Part shown: in pieces, positions 9,201 to 19,300 of the stretch
How positions within the stretch are numbered: position 1 is the first letter of the stretch
Layout of the letters: every line of letters begins with the position of its first letter
Assembly (NCBI GenBank): GCA_020636045.1
Contig: JACJYP010000001.1
Coordinates: forward strand, 186,001 to 250,000
Length of the DNA: 64,000 bases
From: Lewinellaceae bacterium
GTDB taxonomy: Bacteria > Bacteroidota > Bacteroidia > Chitinophagales > Saprospiraceae
Direction of reading: 5' to 3'
Made by a program: the position numbers and the translations under genes
The notes under the pieces: model-generated
Databases searched by the model: none
The model's input: only the letters and a program-made list of their open reading frames with translations
Told to the model about the DNA's origin: nothing

Positions 9201-10847
9201 TGGAACGGCGGGTCATTCATCTCCGACGACAACGATATTTCCATATGCACCTTTGCCAAGGGTGTTTACAACGTATCGGTGGCCGATAATGCAGGCAACG
9301 TATTCGACCTGGGCGCTGTGAATGTGCCGGGCCTCCAGCCCGCACTGGTCAGCCCCAACGTCAGCGACCCGGTACAGGACTTTGGCAATGGCAGTGTGAT
9401 ATTGAGCGCTGTGCCCGATACGGTTGTGATGACCTACTCCTGGAGCGGCCCGAACGGCTTCACCTCTACGTCGAACGCCATCATGAACCGCGACTCCGGT
9501 GTATATGTCGTGACGGTAACGAATACCAACTCGGGTTGTACTTCGGTCTACAATTTCCACCTGCTGCGCCAGTGGCCGCCGGTTGACCTGACTGCCGGCG
9601 AGGTGCTGGATCCAAACTGTCTGAATTCCGCTGACGGTGGTATCAACCTGAACATCACGGGCGGCAACCCGCCCTACGAATACAACTGGGCGGGCCCCAA
9701 CGGCTTTTCCGCTACTACGAAAAACATTAACGGCCTGGTTGCCGGCGACTACACGGTGACCGTGACCGACCAGAATGACTCGATCAATATCCTGAACATC
9801 ACGCTCGACCCGATGTCGCTGCTGGCAGTGACCAATGTAAACGAACTGTCGAACTACGGTGGATTCCAGGTGAGCGGCGTGGACAACTGCGACGGTATCG
9901 CAAATGTCGTATTCACTGGTGCGTCCGGTACGGCCTCCATCCTGTGGAGCAATGGCGTGACCACTGCGACCAACGAAACGTTGTGTGCCGGCGACTACAC
10001 GGTAACGGTGACCGACAACCTGGGCTGTACGGCCGTTTGGTCCGACGCCCTGACTGCTCCGCCCGCGATCGACCAGGCGACGCAGATCGTAAGCGAGATC
10101 AGCTGCCACGGTGAATGCGACGGTATCGCCCGTGTAGTGGTGTTCGGCGGTAAAGAGCCCTACACCGTGAAATGGTCGACCGGTCAGATCGATCAGGTAC
10201 CGGTTGCAAACGCATTCAGTCAGGCGGTCAACCTCTGCGGCGGCGACTACTCCGTAACGGTCACCGACGTGCTCGGCGGTTCCAAAGTATTTACCATTCC
10301 GGTACCGGAACCCGACCCGCTGACGATCGTGTTCGACGAACTCATACCACAGACGTTCAATTCCTGCGACGGCGAACTGATCGCTACCGCATCGAGCAAC
10401 AACGGTCCGTTTAACTACATCTGGTCGGGCAGCCTCGGCCACAGCGGCGACGGACAACGTGCGGAAGGCCTTTGTGCAGGCGAGATCATCCAGTTTATCG
10501 TACAGGATGCATTCGGATGTATCGGTATCGGCATCGATACGATCGATTATCCGATTGACGGTTGCCTGCAGGTGCGGCCGGTGATCACACCGGGCGAGCA
10601 GGACGGCAACAACGACTTCCTCTACATCAGCTGCATCGAAACGCTGCCCAACTCCATCGAAATTTACAACCGCTGGGGACAACTGGTGTACCAGGCGACC
10701 GGCTACGACAACTCCGGCACGCGCTGGGAAGGCACCAACAAGTCGGGTCAGCCGCTGGCGGAAGGCGTGTACTTCTACGTGCTCAACTTCACCGATCCCA
10801 ACCTGGGAGCGCAGCAACGAAAAGGACATATCAACCTCTTAAGGTAA
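6258..10847 (+). CDS. giant SprB-repeat adhesin with three cohesin-like modules and a gliding-type C-terminal sorting domain
   Basis: A 1529-residue protein. The start at 6258 (MKPITYLFTAGLLLIASQVFGQ) is preferred over an in-frame start at 6189 because it opens a clean signal peptide. Three cohesin-like modules fill about residues 25-460; the third reads IDVRVKNFDSIIAMQYGITY. About ten SprB-type repeats follow to about residue 1440, each with a core such as VSCNGDADGAISLTVTGG and YSYAWSGPNNFT, and an ending like YTLVVTDAANC. The last 85 or so residues form a CHU_C / T9SS type B sorting domain (ITPGEQDGNND, then IEIYNRWGQLVYQA). Such proteins are exported by the type IX system and act in gliding or adhesion. 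The PorP/SprF gene downstream is the usual companion. The combination of cohesins with SprB repeats is unusual to my knowledge. Confidence 0.85.
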   Translation: MKPITYLFTAGLLLIASQVFGQTLVTTMTPATVTAPIGTAVNIQLKVTNFTNINSIQFPITYNSTVLKFDSIYNATLPGFTNGNYFVPSAGKVNVSWFADPGGYPNGYTAPANSSIFTLHFTVLIDGMANVNIANTAPGIEVIGNGQPITVDYQGGGSTVTGGSGSTPLQGFHIISNTIYIPQGETGCMPVTVHDFDEIISMQYAMHWDQTVLQFQNTQSYNLPDLTSASFGGDPANGLSLLAWSDPSAQGVTRADGTKIYDVCFTAVGDPGTSSLITINGDGFPPGTGTAEAFNAASQNVWQNNESGVTDTIFVITAPPPANGVTFTADKDTVGMGAQACIDVRVKNFDSIIAMQYGITYDATKLQFVSLTPNTNIPGLTMASFNTNTAGEIKFSWSDPAATGVSLPDSTILFTLCFTAAAPVGTKVDVKFVSLPGLPVEIVKEPDGPVVPVLNNGHVYISDVVPSVNIATTGACGGGNVGTATANVVNGTGNTYAWTGPNGFTGNTKTINNLATGTYNVTVTLVGGSTVTGSTMVQTSNISIPTPQLTITNVSCNGDADGAISLTVTGGVPNYSYAWSGPNNFTADTEDIADLGPGIYTLVVTDAANCTFTTQPYSISQPAVLNISLTSSQNVTCFNSSTGKAEVAVSGGNPNPALDYCWKAIPGTGCVSTAKNPDNLQVGTYNVTVTDIKGCTATLPNPVSITGPSSALSVATPIQKTNVTCYGANEGSISLSISGGWSGSYTVKWTPVYTGANLTNIPAGAYIPTITDQGGCTLQLAPIVINQPPAITPGPNPVVDSLNCFGDTDGKIDIAVEGGNGGPFLYAWGGPSGFTASTEDISNLIGGIYTLTVTDAISCTFVLPPFVIDEPALIAASNLNVTIPGPGMSDGAVSLDLIGGTAPYTISWSGPNGFTSSNEDISNLAAGDYVLNVTDAHGCTFTETYAVKPAFSALATATPSCGNDGCINLIVAGGVPPFQVSWNGGSFISDDNDISICTFAKGVYNVSVADNAGNVFDLGAVNVPGLQPALVSPNVSDPVQDFGNGSVILSAVPDTVVMTYSWSGPNGFTSTSNAIMNRDSGVYVVTVTNTNSGCTSVYNFHLLRQWPPVDLTAGEVLDPNCLNSADGGINLNITGGNPPYEYNWAGPNGFSATTKNINGLVAGDYTVTVTDQNDSINILNITLDPMSLLAVTNVNELSNYGGFQVSGVDNCDGIANVVFTGASGTASILWSNGVTTATNETLCAGDYTVTVTDNLGCTAVWSDALTAPPAIDQATQIVSEISCHGECDGIARVVVFGGKEPYTVKWSTGQIDQVPVANAFSQAVNLCGGDYSVTVTDVLGGSKVFTIPVPEPDPLTIVFDELIPQTFNSCDGELIATASSNNGPFNYIWSGSLGHSGDGQRAEGLCAGEIIQFIVQDAFGCIGIGIDTIDYPIDGCLQVRPVITPGEQDGNNDFLYISCIETLPNSIEIYNRWGQLVYQATGYDNSGTRWEGTNKSGQPLAEGVYFYVLNFTDPNLGAQQRKGHINLLR

Positions 10848-10855
10848 AAGTGGTA

Positions 10856-10964
10856 CCAAGCTCTGGTTGGTAAAACAGTTAGATTGCTGAATCGCTCATT
10901 TGCTTTTGGAAAATGCTTTTCCTTTTGTCAGTGGTGATTCAGCAATCTTCCAACCGGAGCCTGG
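10856..10964. repeat. long imperfect inverted repeat downstream of the SprB gene
   Basis: The left arm has CCAAGCTCTGGTTGG (10856-10870) and AGATTGCTGAATC (10881-10893). The right arm has GATTCAGCAATCT (10936-10948) and CCAACCGGAGCCTGG (10950-10964). The inner 13-bp arms are perfect complements; the outer 15-bp arms match at most positions. The structure starts just after the stop at 10847 and may end transcription or protect the 3' end. The outer arm belongs to the palindrome family that is repeated up to 11092. Confidence 0.65.
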
Positions 10965-11092
10965 AAACACGATTTGACAATTCTCCAACCGGTGATTGGG
11001 ATACTATTCCAACCGGAGCTTGGGAACACACAATTCAGAAATTCAACAGCCCAACCAGAGGTTAGGGATACAATTCTCCAACCGGAGGTTGG
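10950..11092. repeat. array of five short palindromes, consensus CCAACCGGAGGTTGG
   Basis: Copies start at 10950, 10985, 11009, 11051 and 11078, each 15 bases and nearly self-complementary (CCAACC, three bases, GGTTGG). The spacing is irregular (35, 24, 42, 27). A sixth copy lies inverted at 10856. The array ends about 60 bases before the PorP/SprF start codon. One frame across it gives a degenerate QPExG peptide, but with no signal for translation. The role is unknown; a REP-like element or a mRNA processing region are both possible. Confidence 0.65.
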
Positions 11093-11154
11093 AATCACAT
11101 TCAACAATCCTTGCCGGTCAGCAGCCGGCGTTACAGCCCAAACTTTCGATTACG

Positions 11155-12105
11155 ATGAAAAAGGCATTCTTTACCCTCATTTTCGGCATCATTGCAATCG
11201 CAGCTTTCGCTCAGGAGCAGGCGATCTACTCTCAATACCAGGTTTTTCCGATCCTCGTCAACCCGGGCTATACCGGTTTTCAGGACCAGCACGAATTTGT
11301 CGGCAACGCCCGCAGCACCTGGACGGGCTTCCCGGGCAAACCCAATGACTACACCATTATGTACAGCGGTCCGGTGGGCGATAAACTGGCCCTCGGCGGC
11401 GGTCTCTTCTCCGAAAAGATCGGCGACGTGACGACCCTCAAGTTTCAGTTGAACTATGCATTCCGTTTCCGCATCCAGAAAGCGCGTATCGGTATCGGCC
11501 TTTCTACCGAATTCCTCAATCGCAGCGCCGATCCTTCGCTGCTCACCAACCCGCTGGTCGACAAGAACGACGACGTGCTGGAAGGTTTGACGGAAGGACA
11601 AAAGATATTCGACGCATCGGTAGGTACGCATGTGCTGTACGACGAGCGCCTGTTCATCAGCCTTGCGCTGCCGAATACGATCCGCACGCGACTCGACGAC
11701 GTGCCCGTGGTGAACACCAATCCGGAAAACAACGGCTCGCTGTTCCAGCACTACATTTTCCAGCTGGGCTACATCGCCGACATCCAGAGCCAGAACTTCA
11801 AACTCATTCCTTCGCTCACGATCCGCCAGATCCGCGACACGCCTTTCCAGATCGATGTAAACCTGCAGGGGCGGTTCATGGACGACAAACTGATCGCGGG
11901 CCTGACCTACCGCCCGAGCGCTGAAGGTTCGGCTGTGTTCCTCATCGGTACGAAACTGAACAAGTTTCAGTTGTACTACTCTTACGATGTATCGTTTTCC
12001 AACTTCCAGCAGTACAACGGCGGTTCGCACGAGGTCAGCGTAGCTTATATGCTGCCGCGCAAGGCGCCTAAAGCCGCTCCCGATCCGGCCGACCTGTATC
12101 AATAA
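11155..12105 (+). CDS. PorP/SprF family type IX secretion membrane protein
   Basis: A 316-residue outer-membrane protein. The start at 11155 (MKKAFFTLIFGIIAIAAFAQ) gives a signal peptide; a longer in-frame start at 10996 would read through the palindrome array and is rejected. The family hallmark opens the mature protein: EQAIYSQYQVFPILVNPGY, then WTGFPGKPNDYTIMYSGPVG and GGGLFSEKIGDVTTLKFQLN. Alternating beta strands follow, and the C-terminus carries YSYDVSFSN and HEVSVAYML. In known cases PorP/SprF proteins are encoded next to SprB-like adhesins and are needed to secrete or hold them on the surface. The position right after the 6258 gene fits this partner role. Confidence 0.9.
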   Translation: MKKAFFTLIFGIIAIAAFAQEQAIYSQYQVFPILVNPGYTGFQDQHEFVGNARSTWTGFPGKPNDYTIMYSGPVGDKLALGGGLFSEKIGDVTTLKFQLNYAFRFRIQKARIGIGLSTEFLNRSADPSLLTNPLVDKNDDVLEGLTEGQKIFDASVGTHVLYDERLFISLALPNTIRTRLDDVPVVNTNPENNGSLFQHYIFQLGYIADIQSQNFKLIPSLTIRQIRDTPFQIDVNLQGRFMDDKLIAGLTYRPSAEGSAVFLIGTKLNKFQLYYSYDVSFSNFQQYNGGSHEVSVAYMLPRKAPKAAPDPADLYQ

Positions 12106-12130
12106 ACAGCGACCTGTCTTGCCAACACCC

Positions 12131-12172
12131 CGATTCACCGCATGATCACGGGTCATCCGGTGAATCGGGCAG
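12131..12172. terminator. hairpin after the PorP/SprF gene
   Basis: CCCGATTCACCG (near 12132) pairs with CGGTGAATCGGG (ending near 12171) across a loop of about 16 bases, 27 bases after the stop. The plus strand continues with A residues, not T, so a classical terminator would read on the minus strand. On the plus strand the hairpin may act as a 3' stabiliser. A weaker hairpin, ATACC / GGTAT followed by T5, follows at 12184-12205 and could serve the plus strand. Confidence 0.5.
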
Positions 12173-12208
12173 AAAAAAAGTGATACCTTTTTTGCGGTAT
12201 TTTTACCG

Positions 12209-12339
12209 AACGGGCATTTGCCGGCCCGTTTCCCAGGAATACGACGGCCTGCTGCGCGCAGGCTGACGAACGATAGATGTCTTTAACAATTGGTTTTTGG
12301 GATGGCCTCTCTCCGAAAAGTCGGTAGAGGGGCTTTTTC
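12209..12339 (+). ncRNA. hairpin cluster ending in a terminator; shares its 3' end with 20289-20357
   Basis: Hairpins AACGGGC/GCCCGTT (12209-12230) and GCCTGC/GCAGGC (12247-12263) are followed by a conserved stretch from 12281 (CTTTAACAATTGG, then TTTTTGGGATGG). The end is a terminator stem (GCCTCTCTCCGA / TCGGTAGAGGGGC, 12305-12333) with a T run. From 12281 on, the order and sequence closely match 20302-20357 downstream of the 13400 gene. It may be a 3' UTR-derived small RNA or just a duplicated terminator. Confidence 0.4.
12305..12339 (+). terminator. rho-independent terminator (copy 1 of the repeated element)
   Basis: The stem GCCTCTCTCCGA with TCGGTAGAGGGGC has a 4-base loop (AAAG) and one bulge, and is followed by TTTTTC. 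It is about 200 bases after the PorP/SprF stop. Confidence 0.7.
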
Positions 12340-12449
12340 TTTGTTAATATTTGAAGCCGTATCTGTAATGTTAAGATTTTGAGGAGATTAGATAGTCTAA
12401 AAATAACAAAAAAAATACCTGTATGCGTTTTCTTTTTGGGGATTAGCGA

Positions 12450-12457
12450 TATATTTG
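12450..12457 (+). promoter_or_regulatory. candidate -7 promoter box
   Basis: TATATTTG matches the TAnnTTTG box. No well-spaced TTTG is present upstream, only a T-rich stretch. A transcript from here would cover 12465 to the terminator at 12834, or read on into the gene at 12922. Confidence 0.35.
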
Positions 12458-12498
12458 TGCTCTGAAATACCTCTTTCTTATAATCCGTTTTTAATCTC

Positions 12499-12642
12499 AT
12501 GAGTGCAGGTGTGTTGAAGCAGCGCTTACGCTTCGCACAGGTAACAGACCTTCGGTTCGTTTACTTTTCCCGCCCTCTTTCCCATCCCACATCCGATTTT
12601 GGCAAGTTATTTGCCGCTATTTCCGACGCATGCGATCTCTAA
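12499..12642 (+). CDS. possible small ORF of 47 codons
   Basis: The ATG at 12499 lies in the context TTTTTAATCTCATGA, nearly the same as the context of the giant gene's ATG at 622 (TGTTAATCTCATGA). The frame runs 47 codons (MSAGVLKQRL..., ending SDACDL) to TAA. It has no signal peptide, no recognisable domain and no Shine-Dalgarno site. The shared start context is the only support. It could equally be untranslated leader. Confidence 0.25.
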   Translation: MSAGVLKQRLRFAQVTDLRFVYFSRPLSHPTSDFGKLFAAISDACDL

Positions 12643-12786
12643 AAACAAAGGAGATTCGTACGAGCGTCTGATTTTATTGTAATCGTTTGGATCGCGTCGC
12701 GCGGTTTCTATATAATCGTTTTAATCTTCATGAAAAGAAAAGTTACGCCTTTCACGTGTGAAAGCCCGGCTTACGGGCTTCTTATT

Positions 12787-12834
12787 AAAAGCAGTAACCG
12801 ACGGTGCCTCGCGCCGTCGGCTACTGCTTTTTTT
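12787..12834 (+). terminator. strong rho-independent terminator
   Basis: AAAAGCAGTAACCGACGGTGC pairs almost fully with GCGCCGTCGGCTACTGC and runs into seven T residues. It lies 88 bases before the ATG at 12922, so it may insulate or attenuate that gene. Confidence 0.8.
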
Positions 12835-12921
12835 GTGCATGGCTGATACTGATAAGTAATTCCCGGCCTGCCGGGTACAACGGAACGTTTTTATTTAACT
12901 CAACACTCAATTTTTTTTAAC

Positions 12922-13335
12922 ATGAAAGTAACGACAGCAAAACAAGGATTCCGCTCGGTCTTGGCGGCGATCTTTCTGTTCGGTGCATTGCTGTTCAGCG
13001 CTTCAAGCGCCAATGCGCAGACGAATGATGCTGATCTCTCGCTCAATTGGGTAACTGAATCCGAGGCGCTGAGCGCGCTTGAGAACTCGGTAGGGTTGCT
13101 GGTGGTAGATCAGGCCAACTATCCGCAGGGTAGCCCGAACTGGAACAACATCGCCAACCACATCAACTACTACAAGTTGATCATGGGCCTGATCGAGGAA
13201 GGCAACACCGTGCCTGTTTCTGTAGGCAACGGCGTACTGATGATGAACGACGACAAAAACGCATCTAAAGATTTGGTGCCCGCTGCAACGCTGACGCAGT
13301 TGAGAGCGGACGCAACTACCCTGTTGACTCTGTAA
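12922..13335 (+). CDS. small secreted protein of unknown function
   Basis: A 137-residue protein with a long signal peptide (MKVTTAKQGFRSVLAAIFLF..., cleavage near ANAQ, about residue 32). The mature part of about 105 residues is acidic and apparently helical (VTESEALSALENSVGLLVVD, then INYYKLIMGLIEEGNTVPVS). No domain, cysteine or sorting tail is recognised. It ends 64 bases before the giant gene at 13400 with no terminator between them, so the two are probably co-transcribed. A role with that protein is possible but not shown. An A/T-rich stretch, not a Shine-Dalgarno site, precedes the ATG. Confidence 0.75.
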   Translation: MKVTTAKQGFRSVLAAIFLFGALLFSASSANAQTNDADLSLNWVTESEALSALENSVGLLVVDQANYPQGSPNWNNIANHINYYKLIMGLIEEGNTVPVSVGNGVLMMNDDKNASKDLVPAATLTQLRADATTLLTL

Positions 13336-13399
13336 GGATTTTTTAATCTGAATTGTCTCATTGACTCAAAAAGTTTTGATTTTAAAACAATTTCGTCTC

Positions 13400-16300
13400 A
13401 TGAAAAAGAGAAATACTTTCTTTCGGTGTTTGCCGGTTCTGGGACTGCTGCTTTCGGCTTTGATCGCCAATGCACAGACCTTTCCGGGTAACATCGTAAA
13501 TACGGCAGGTAACTCTGCCATCCCCTCTGCCGGTACGGGTGGTTGCACGATTGCACCACAGACTACCGGTGGTACGATTTTCGACAATCCTGTCGCCGGC
13601 CTTGCTGCCAACGGACAGCTGTTGAGCGTGATGGTAAATTTCACCCACACGTTTACCGGTGACATCGACATGTACCTGTTCGCTCCGAACGGTCAGATAC
13701 TTGAGCTGAGCACCGACAACGGTGGTGGTGGTGACAACTTCACCAATACCGTATTCTGCGACGCTGCTGCGATCAGCATCGTCGGTCAGGCCGCTCCCTT
13801 CACCGGTATTTTCCGTCCGGAAGGTTCGCTGACCTCCAGCACCTGCGGTACCAACATTACGCCGACCGTACAGACCCTGGCTGCTTTCACAGCCGGCCAG
13901 AACGGTAACTGGCAGCTGGTGATCAAGGACGACGCCGGCGGTGATGTGGGCACCATGCTGGGCTGGTCGCTGTCTTTCGGCGACCCGGCTTGTACGTTTG
14001 CCGGTGTTGTGCTGCCCGCACTCACGATCTCAGGTGTTGACCCCGCCGTTTGCGGCGCTACCAACACTTCCGTGACGGCTCCTTCGCTTGCTTGCTCGAG
14101 CCCGATCACGGTATATGTAGACGGTACCCAGTTGACGGTTGTCAACCCGGGCCAGTCCTACATCATTCCGTCGCTGGTGAGCGGCGCGCACACGATCCGC
14201 TACGAACTGTCTGCCTGCGATTTCGTAGAGCAAGCGGTTAACGTTGTGGACGGTGTTCCGCCTTCAATCACCTGCCCGGCCAACATCACTTACAACCTCG
14301 CTCCGGGCGCCTGCGATATCATTCACTCCTATACAGTGGATGCATCCGACAATTGCCCCGGCCCGATCCAGAGCATCCATCAGAACCTCGCTTGGCCCAC
14401 GGCAATTGATATTGCCCTGGTTTGCAGCAACGCTGCTCCGGACTTCCTGTCGTACTATCGCTTGTTCAACATCACTCAGAACATCAATGCCGTGAGCATC
14501 GATCTGGGTGTTTGGCGCGCTACGCCGGGCTCTCCGTTCACGATCAAACTGTATTCGCTGTCCGGTGCGGTAACCAACCCGATCAACCAGGCTAACCTGA
14601 CGCTGCTGAGCACGACGATCTACGACTCGCCGGCCATCGTCAATACTTCTATCATCAATATTCCGCTGACGAATACACCGCTGACTGCCGGCACGCAACT
14701 GCTGGTTGAAGTAGGCGCTTCCGGTACGGCTACTCCGCAGTCCGGTTCGTCTGTCGGCTTTGACCTCACCGGTGAAACGGCTCCGACCTATGTATTCGGT
14801 TGCTTCAACACCGCCGGCGTGCCTGCCCAGATCACTGGCGGCATCAACGACCTGAACTTCTTCAGCGTGCGCGGTCTGATCATGCAGCTCAACCTGGCTT
14901 CTCCGGCTGTATCTGTTGTACAAACCGCCGGTCTGCCCTCGGGTGCTACTTTCCCGATCGGCAAAACGACCAATTGCTTCACTGCTACCGACGCTGCCGG
15001 TAACACTTCTACCTGCTGCTTCGACGTGACGGTTCTGGAATACCCGAACCCGATCTCTACGCTGATCTGCAACGACCTCGTTTATGTTTCTCTGGATGCA
15101 GACTGCACCGAAGCGCTGAACGCCGACCAGATCCTGGAAGGTGGTCCTTACGGTTGCTACAACGACTATATCGTACAACTCGACAAGACGCCTCCTTACG
15201 GCAACGGCCCGTGGGTACCCGCCGTTCTGGGTCCGCAGGACATCGGCAAGACCTACGCTGTTCAGGTGATCGATCCTGATACCGGCAACAAGTGCTGGGG
15301 CAACGTGAAAGTGGAAGACAAACTGGCTCCGGTACTCGACTGCCAGCCTCAAACGGCTGTTTGCAACCAGGACCTGACGCCGGGTATCGACATCGGCACC
15401 ATCTTCGCCGGTACGACTACATTGCCTACGACTACTCAAACGACGAACAACTCCTTCAACGGTATCACCTTCGACGTTCAGAACGTAGGTGCTGCTCCGT
15501 TGATGATCACGGGCTTCCGCGCTCCGGTCGTTACGGCTGGTACGCACCCGGTTGAAGTATACTACACGACCACTGCTACCACCGCTGTCGGCAACCAGGC
15601 CACTGCAGGCGCATGGACCTTGCTGGGTACTGCCAACGTGGATGCTGCTGCTGCCACGCCATTCGCACTCGTGCCGGTGGGCGGCCTGATGCTGGCTCCG
15701 GGCGAGAGCAAGGGTATCTATATCGCCGTAACCGACGGTAGCACCTTTGCTTATGCCAACAACAACCTGACCACTACCGATGGCAAACTGAGCATCATCA
15801 GCCAGGGCCACTCGGGTGGCGCATATCCGTTTATCAACGCTAACAATCCGCGCGCTTTCATCGGCGCCGTGCTGTACAGCATTCCGCTGCAGTCCGTCGG
15901 TTTCCCGAACGGTCTGACGCTCAATGTAGATATCTTCCAGACGGGCCCGACCACGTACACGGTTCCTGCCGGTAGCGGTACCCCGGTTCTGGAAAACTGC
16001 TCTGACGTTACCCTGTCTTACCAGGATGCTTCTGTTGATCAGAACTGCGCCAGCGGTCTGACCAAGATCGTAAACCGCAAATGGACGGCTGTTGACGGCG
16101 CCGGTAACACGAAGACCTGCATCCAGGTGATCAGCGTACTGCGCCCGACCATGAACGACGTGGTCCTTCCGCCCGACTACGATGACGTAGACGCTCCGGC
16201 ACTGCCTTGCGGCACGGCATACCCGACGCCCGACCTGATCGAAGGCCTCGGCCTCCAGGGTTATCCCTACGTATTCGGTTCGCCCGACGGCTGTTCCATC

Positions 16301-19300
16301 GGCTGGACTTACACGGATTCCAAAATTTCTGTCTGCGACGGTACCTACAAGATCCTCCGCGAGTGGAAGATCATCGACTGGTGCGCCGGTACGCATATTG
16401 ACTTCAGCCAGATCATCAAAGTACTTGACGACCAGGGCCCGACGATGTCTTGCCCGGCCAACGTAACGGTGAGCACCGATCCGTTCACCTGCTGCGCTAC
16501 GACCGACCTGCCCGATGTGATCATCAGCGACAACTGCTCGCGGATCAACAACATCAGCGGTATGATCATCGGCATCGATCCTTCGAACAACGACACGATC
16601 GGCATGTTCCCGATCGGCGGCAACCTGACCAACTTCCCGGGCAACAACCTGTGGAACCCGGATACGCTGGGTGCTTTCGGTCTTTCTCCGTGTCTGCCCC
16701 AGGGTACGCACACGGTAGTATACCAGGCTGAAGACGACTGCGGCAACACGACGACTTGCACGTTCCGCATCACGGTACGCGATTTCGTACCGCCGGTAGC
16801 GGCTTGCGACGAGCACACGATCGTATCGATCGGTCTGGACGATCCGTTTGACTGCTACGGACCCGAAGGTCCTGGCGGCCAACCTGCAGCACTGGGTGAC
16901 TGCGACGGCGCCGGTGTAACGTGGGTGAAAGCCAAAACGTTCGACGACGGTTCTTACGACAACTGTAACAATATCAAGTTCACGATCCAGCGTATGGCTG
17001 ATGCCAACGGCTCTTACAGCGATTGCATCCTGGGCCTGAACTCTCTGAACGGCCACCCGTCCTGCGACGACTTCTTCCCGGATTTCCCGAGTGAATTCGA
17101 ACGCGCGGTATCGGAAGGCGACTCGATCAAATTCTACTGCTGCGAAGTAGGCACCTCTCAAATGGTGATCCTGCGTGTATACCAACTGGATGCCTTCGGC
17201 AACCTGACCATCGGACCTGACGGTTCACCGATCCAGAATTCCTGCATGGTTGAAGTGGAAGTACAGGACAAGATCAAGCCGGTGTGTGTTACGCCTGGCA
17301 ACGTGACGGTAAGTTGCGAAGCATTCGACCCGAGCCTGTGGGCCTACGGCAAGCCGAGCGTGTACGACAACTGCTGCCTGGATACGTCGAAAGTGTACCA
17401 GGGCCAGTGCGGTCTTGAGCACAGCGTGAACTACAACCTGTTCGATACGCTTTGCAACAAGGGCACGATCACGCGCACGTTCCGTGTGTACGACTGCCAC
17501 GGTCAGTCGAACCAGTGCACGCAGCGCATCGTAGTGAACTACGAGCAGGACTACTTCGTGAAATTCCCGAACGACGTGATCGTAACGGTCTGCGACGGCA
17601 CGGGTATGTACGGTGAGCCGACGTTCTTCGGCAAAGATTGCGAACTGCTGGGTGTATCGTTCGAAGACGAAGTGTTCACGGTGGTACCGGACGCATGTCT
17701 GAAGATCGAGCGGACCTGGAAGATCATCAACTGGTGCACATACAACCCGAATGCGGGTTGCGTGACGGTACCGAACCCGAACCCGAATGCGACGTCGAAC
17801 AGCCCGCAGAACCTGCCGGGCCCGATCGTATCGGCATGCGGCACGCCGGCACCGTGGAACCCGACAGTGATCTCGATCGCTCCGGGCCAGGCGCCGACGA
17901 ACTACTGCACGTTCTACGACGCGAATGCGAACTGCTACGTGTACAAGCAGATCATCAAGATCATCGATACGCAGAAGCCGACGGTGGACAACTGCCCGGC
18001 CTCTCCGGTAGAATACTGCGATGTAAGTGTGAACGACCCGCTGCTGTGGAACCAGTCGTACTGGTGGGATGCAGTGGTAGGTCAGCACGACCTTTGCGAA
18101 GGCGATGCACCGCTGACGATCACGGCAACGGATGCGTGCTCGGGTGCTAACGTGAACATTTCGTACCTGCTGTTCCTTGACCTGGACGGCGACGGCACGA
18201 TGGAAACGGTAGTGAGCAGCAACAACCCGCCGGCGCCAGGCCAGGTGAACTACAACAACGTGGGCACGCCGAGTTACTCTGGCGGCACGCCGCGTGTATT
18301 TGACGGCCGTCCGGTACTGCCGAACGAGATCTACCGCTGGGCGAACCACCAGAGCGTGAGCGGCACTTCTCGCACGGCTTCCGTACAGTGGAAGACCTTC
18401 CCGCAGATGCCGACACCGACCAACCAGTTTGGTTCACCGGGTATCGCACCGCAATTGCCTTACGGCACGCACAAGATCAAGTGGACGATCACGGACGGTT
18501 GCGGCAACGAAACGTACTGCGAATACACGTTCGTGGTGAAAGACTGCAAGGCTCCGACGGTGGTATGCCTGAACGGTCTGAGTGTGAACATCATGCCGAC
18601 GCAGATGGTACAGTTGTGGGCAACGGACTTCCTGCAGTATGCAGAAGACAACTGCACGCCTCCGACGCCGTACACGCCGAGCCCGAACCAGTTGAAGTTT
18701 GCGATCCGCAAAGCGGGTCAGGGCACCGGCTTCCCTGTGGATGCACTGGGTAACCCGATCACGAGTGTGACGTTCACCTGCGCCGAGTTGGGCATGCAGG
18801 AAGTAGAGTTGTGGGCACAGGATCTGGCCGGCAACGCCGACTTCTGCCAGACCTTCGTGGACGTACAGGATAACAACAACAACTGCACACCTGGCGGTAA
18901 CGTAACGGTAGCCGGTGCGCTGAAAACGGAAGCCGGCGACGGTGTGGAAGATGCGAATGTGAACCTGCAGGCAGGCACAGTGAACCTGTTCGACATGACT
19001 GACGACCAGGGTGCATACATCTTCAACAATTCCGTACCGAACAACTCGAACTACACGGTAACGCCGACGAAAGACGACAACCCGCTCAACGGTGTATCGA
19101 CCTATGACCTTGTTTTGATCAGCAAGCACATCCTGGGTCTTGAGCCGCTGAACAGCCCGTACAAAATGATCGCAGCGGATGCGAACAAGTCGAACTCGAT
19201 CACGACCTTCGACATCGTGGAGATCCGCAAGTTGATCCTGGGCATCTACAACGAGTTGCCGAACAACACGTCCTGGCGTTTTGTCGACAAAGGCTTTGTA

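Larger units (their letters stand above)
12458..12834 (+). ncRNA. structured region between promoter-like box and terminator
   Basis: No convincing gene lies here. Visible structures are GATCTC/GGAGAT (about 12634-12654), CTTTCA/TGTGAAAG (about 12752-12767), AAGCCCG/CGGGCTT (about 12766-12783) and a very strong terminator at 12787-12834. A second short frame from ATG 12732 (MKRKVTPF...) runs through the terminator, which resembles a leader-peptide arrangement. An untranslated RNA or the leader of the 12922 gene are both possible. I recognise no known RNA family. Confidence 0.3.

Noticed and set aside
9213..10829. Minus-strand ORF of 538 codons inside the SprB-repeat gene
   Set aside because: It is a shadow with Arg/Val-rich composition and no recognisable motif.
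622..10847. A true cellulosome from the cohesin and dockerin modules
   Set aside because: No glycoside hydrolase or carbohydrate-binding module is present in the locus. A surface scaffold is the most that can be suggested.
12131..12172. Normal rho-independent terminator of the PorP/SprF gene
   Set aside because: The hairpin is strong but is followed by A residues on the plus strand; it is listed only as a hairpin of uncertain role.
14264..17185. Minus-strand ORF of 973 codons inside the 13400 gene
   Set aside because: It is a shadow of the same kind; the plus frame has a signal peptide, known domains and a sorting tail.
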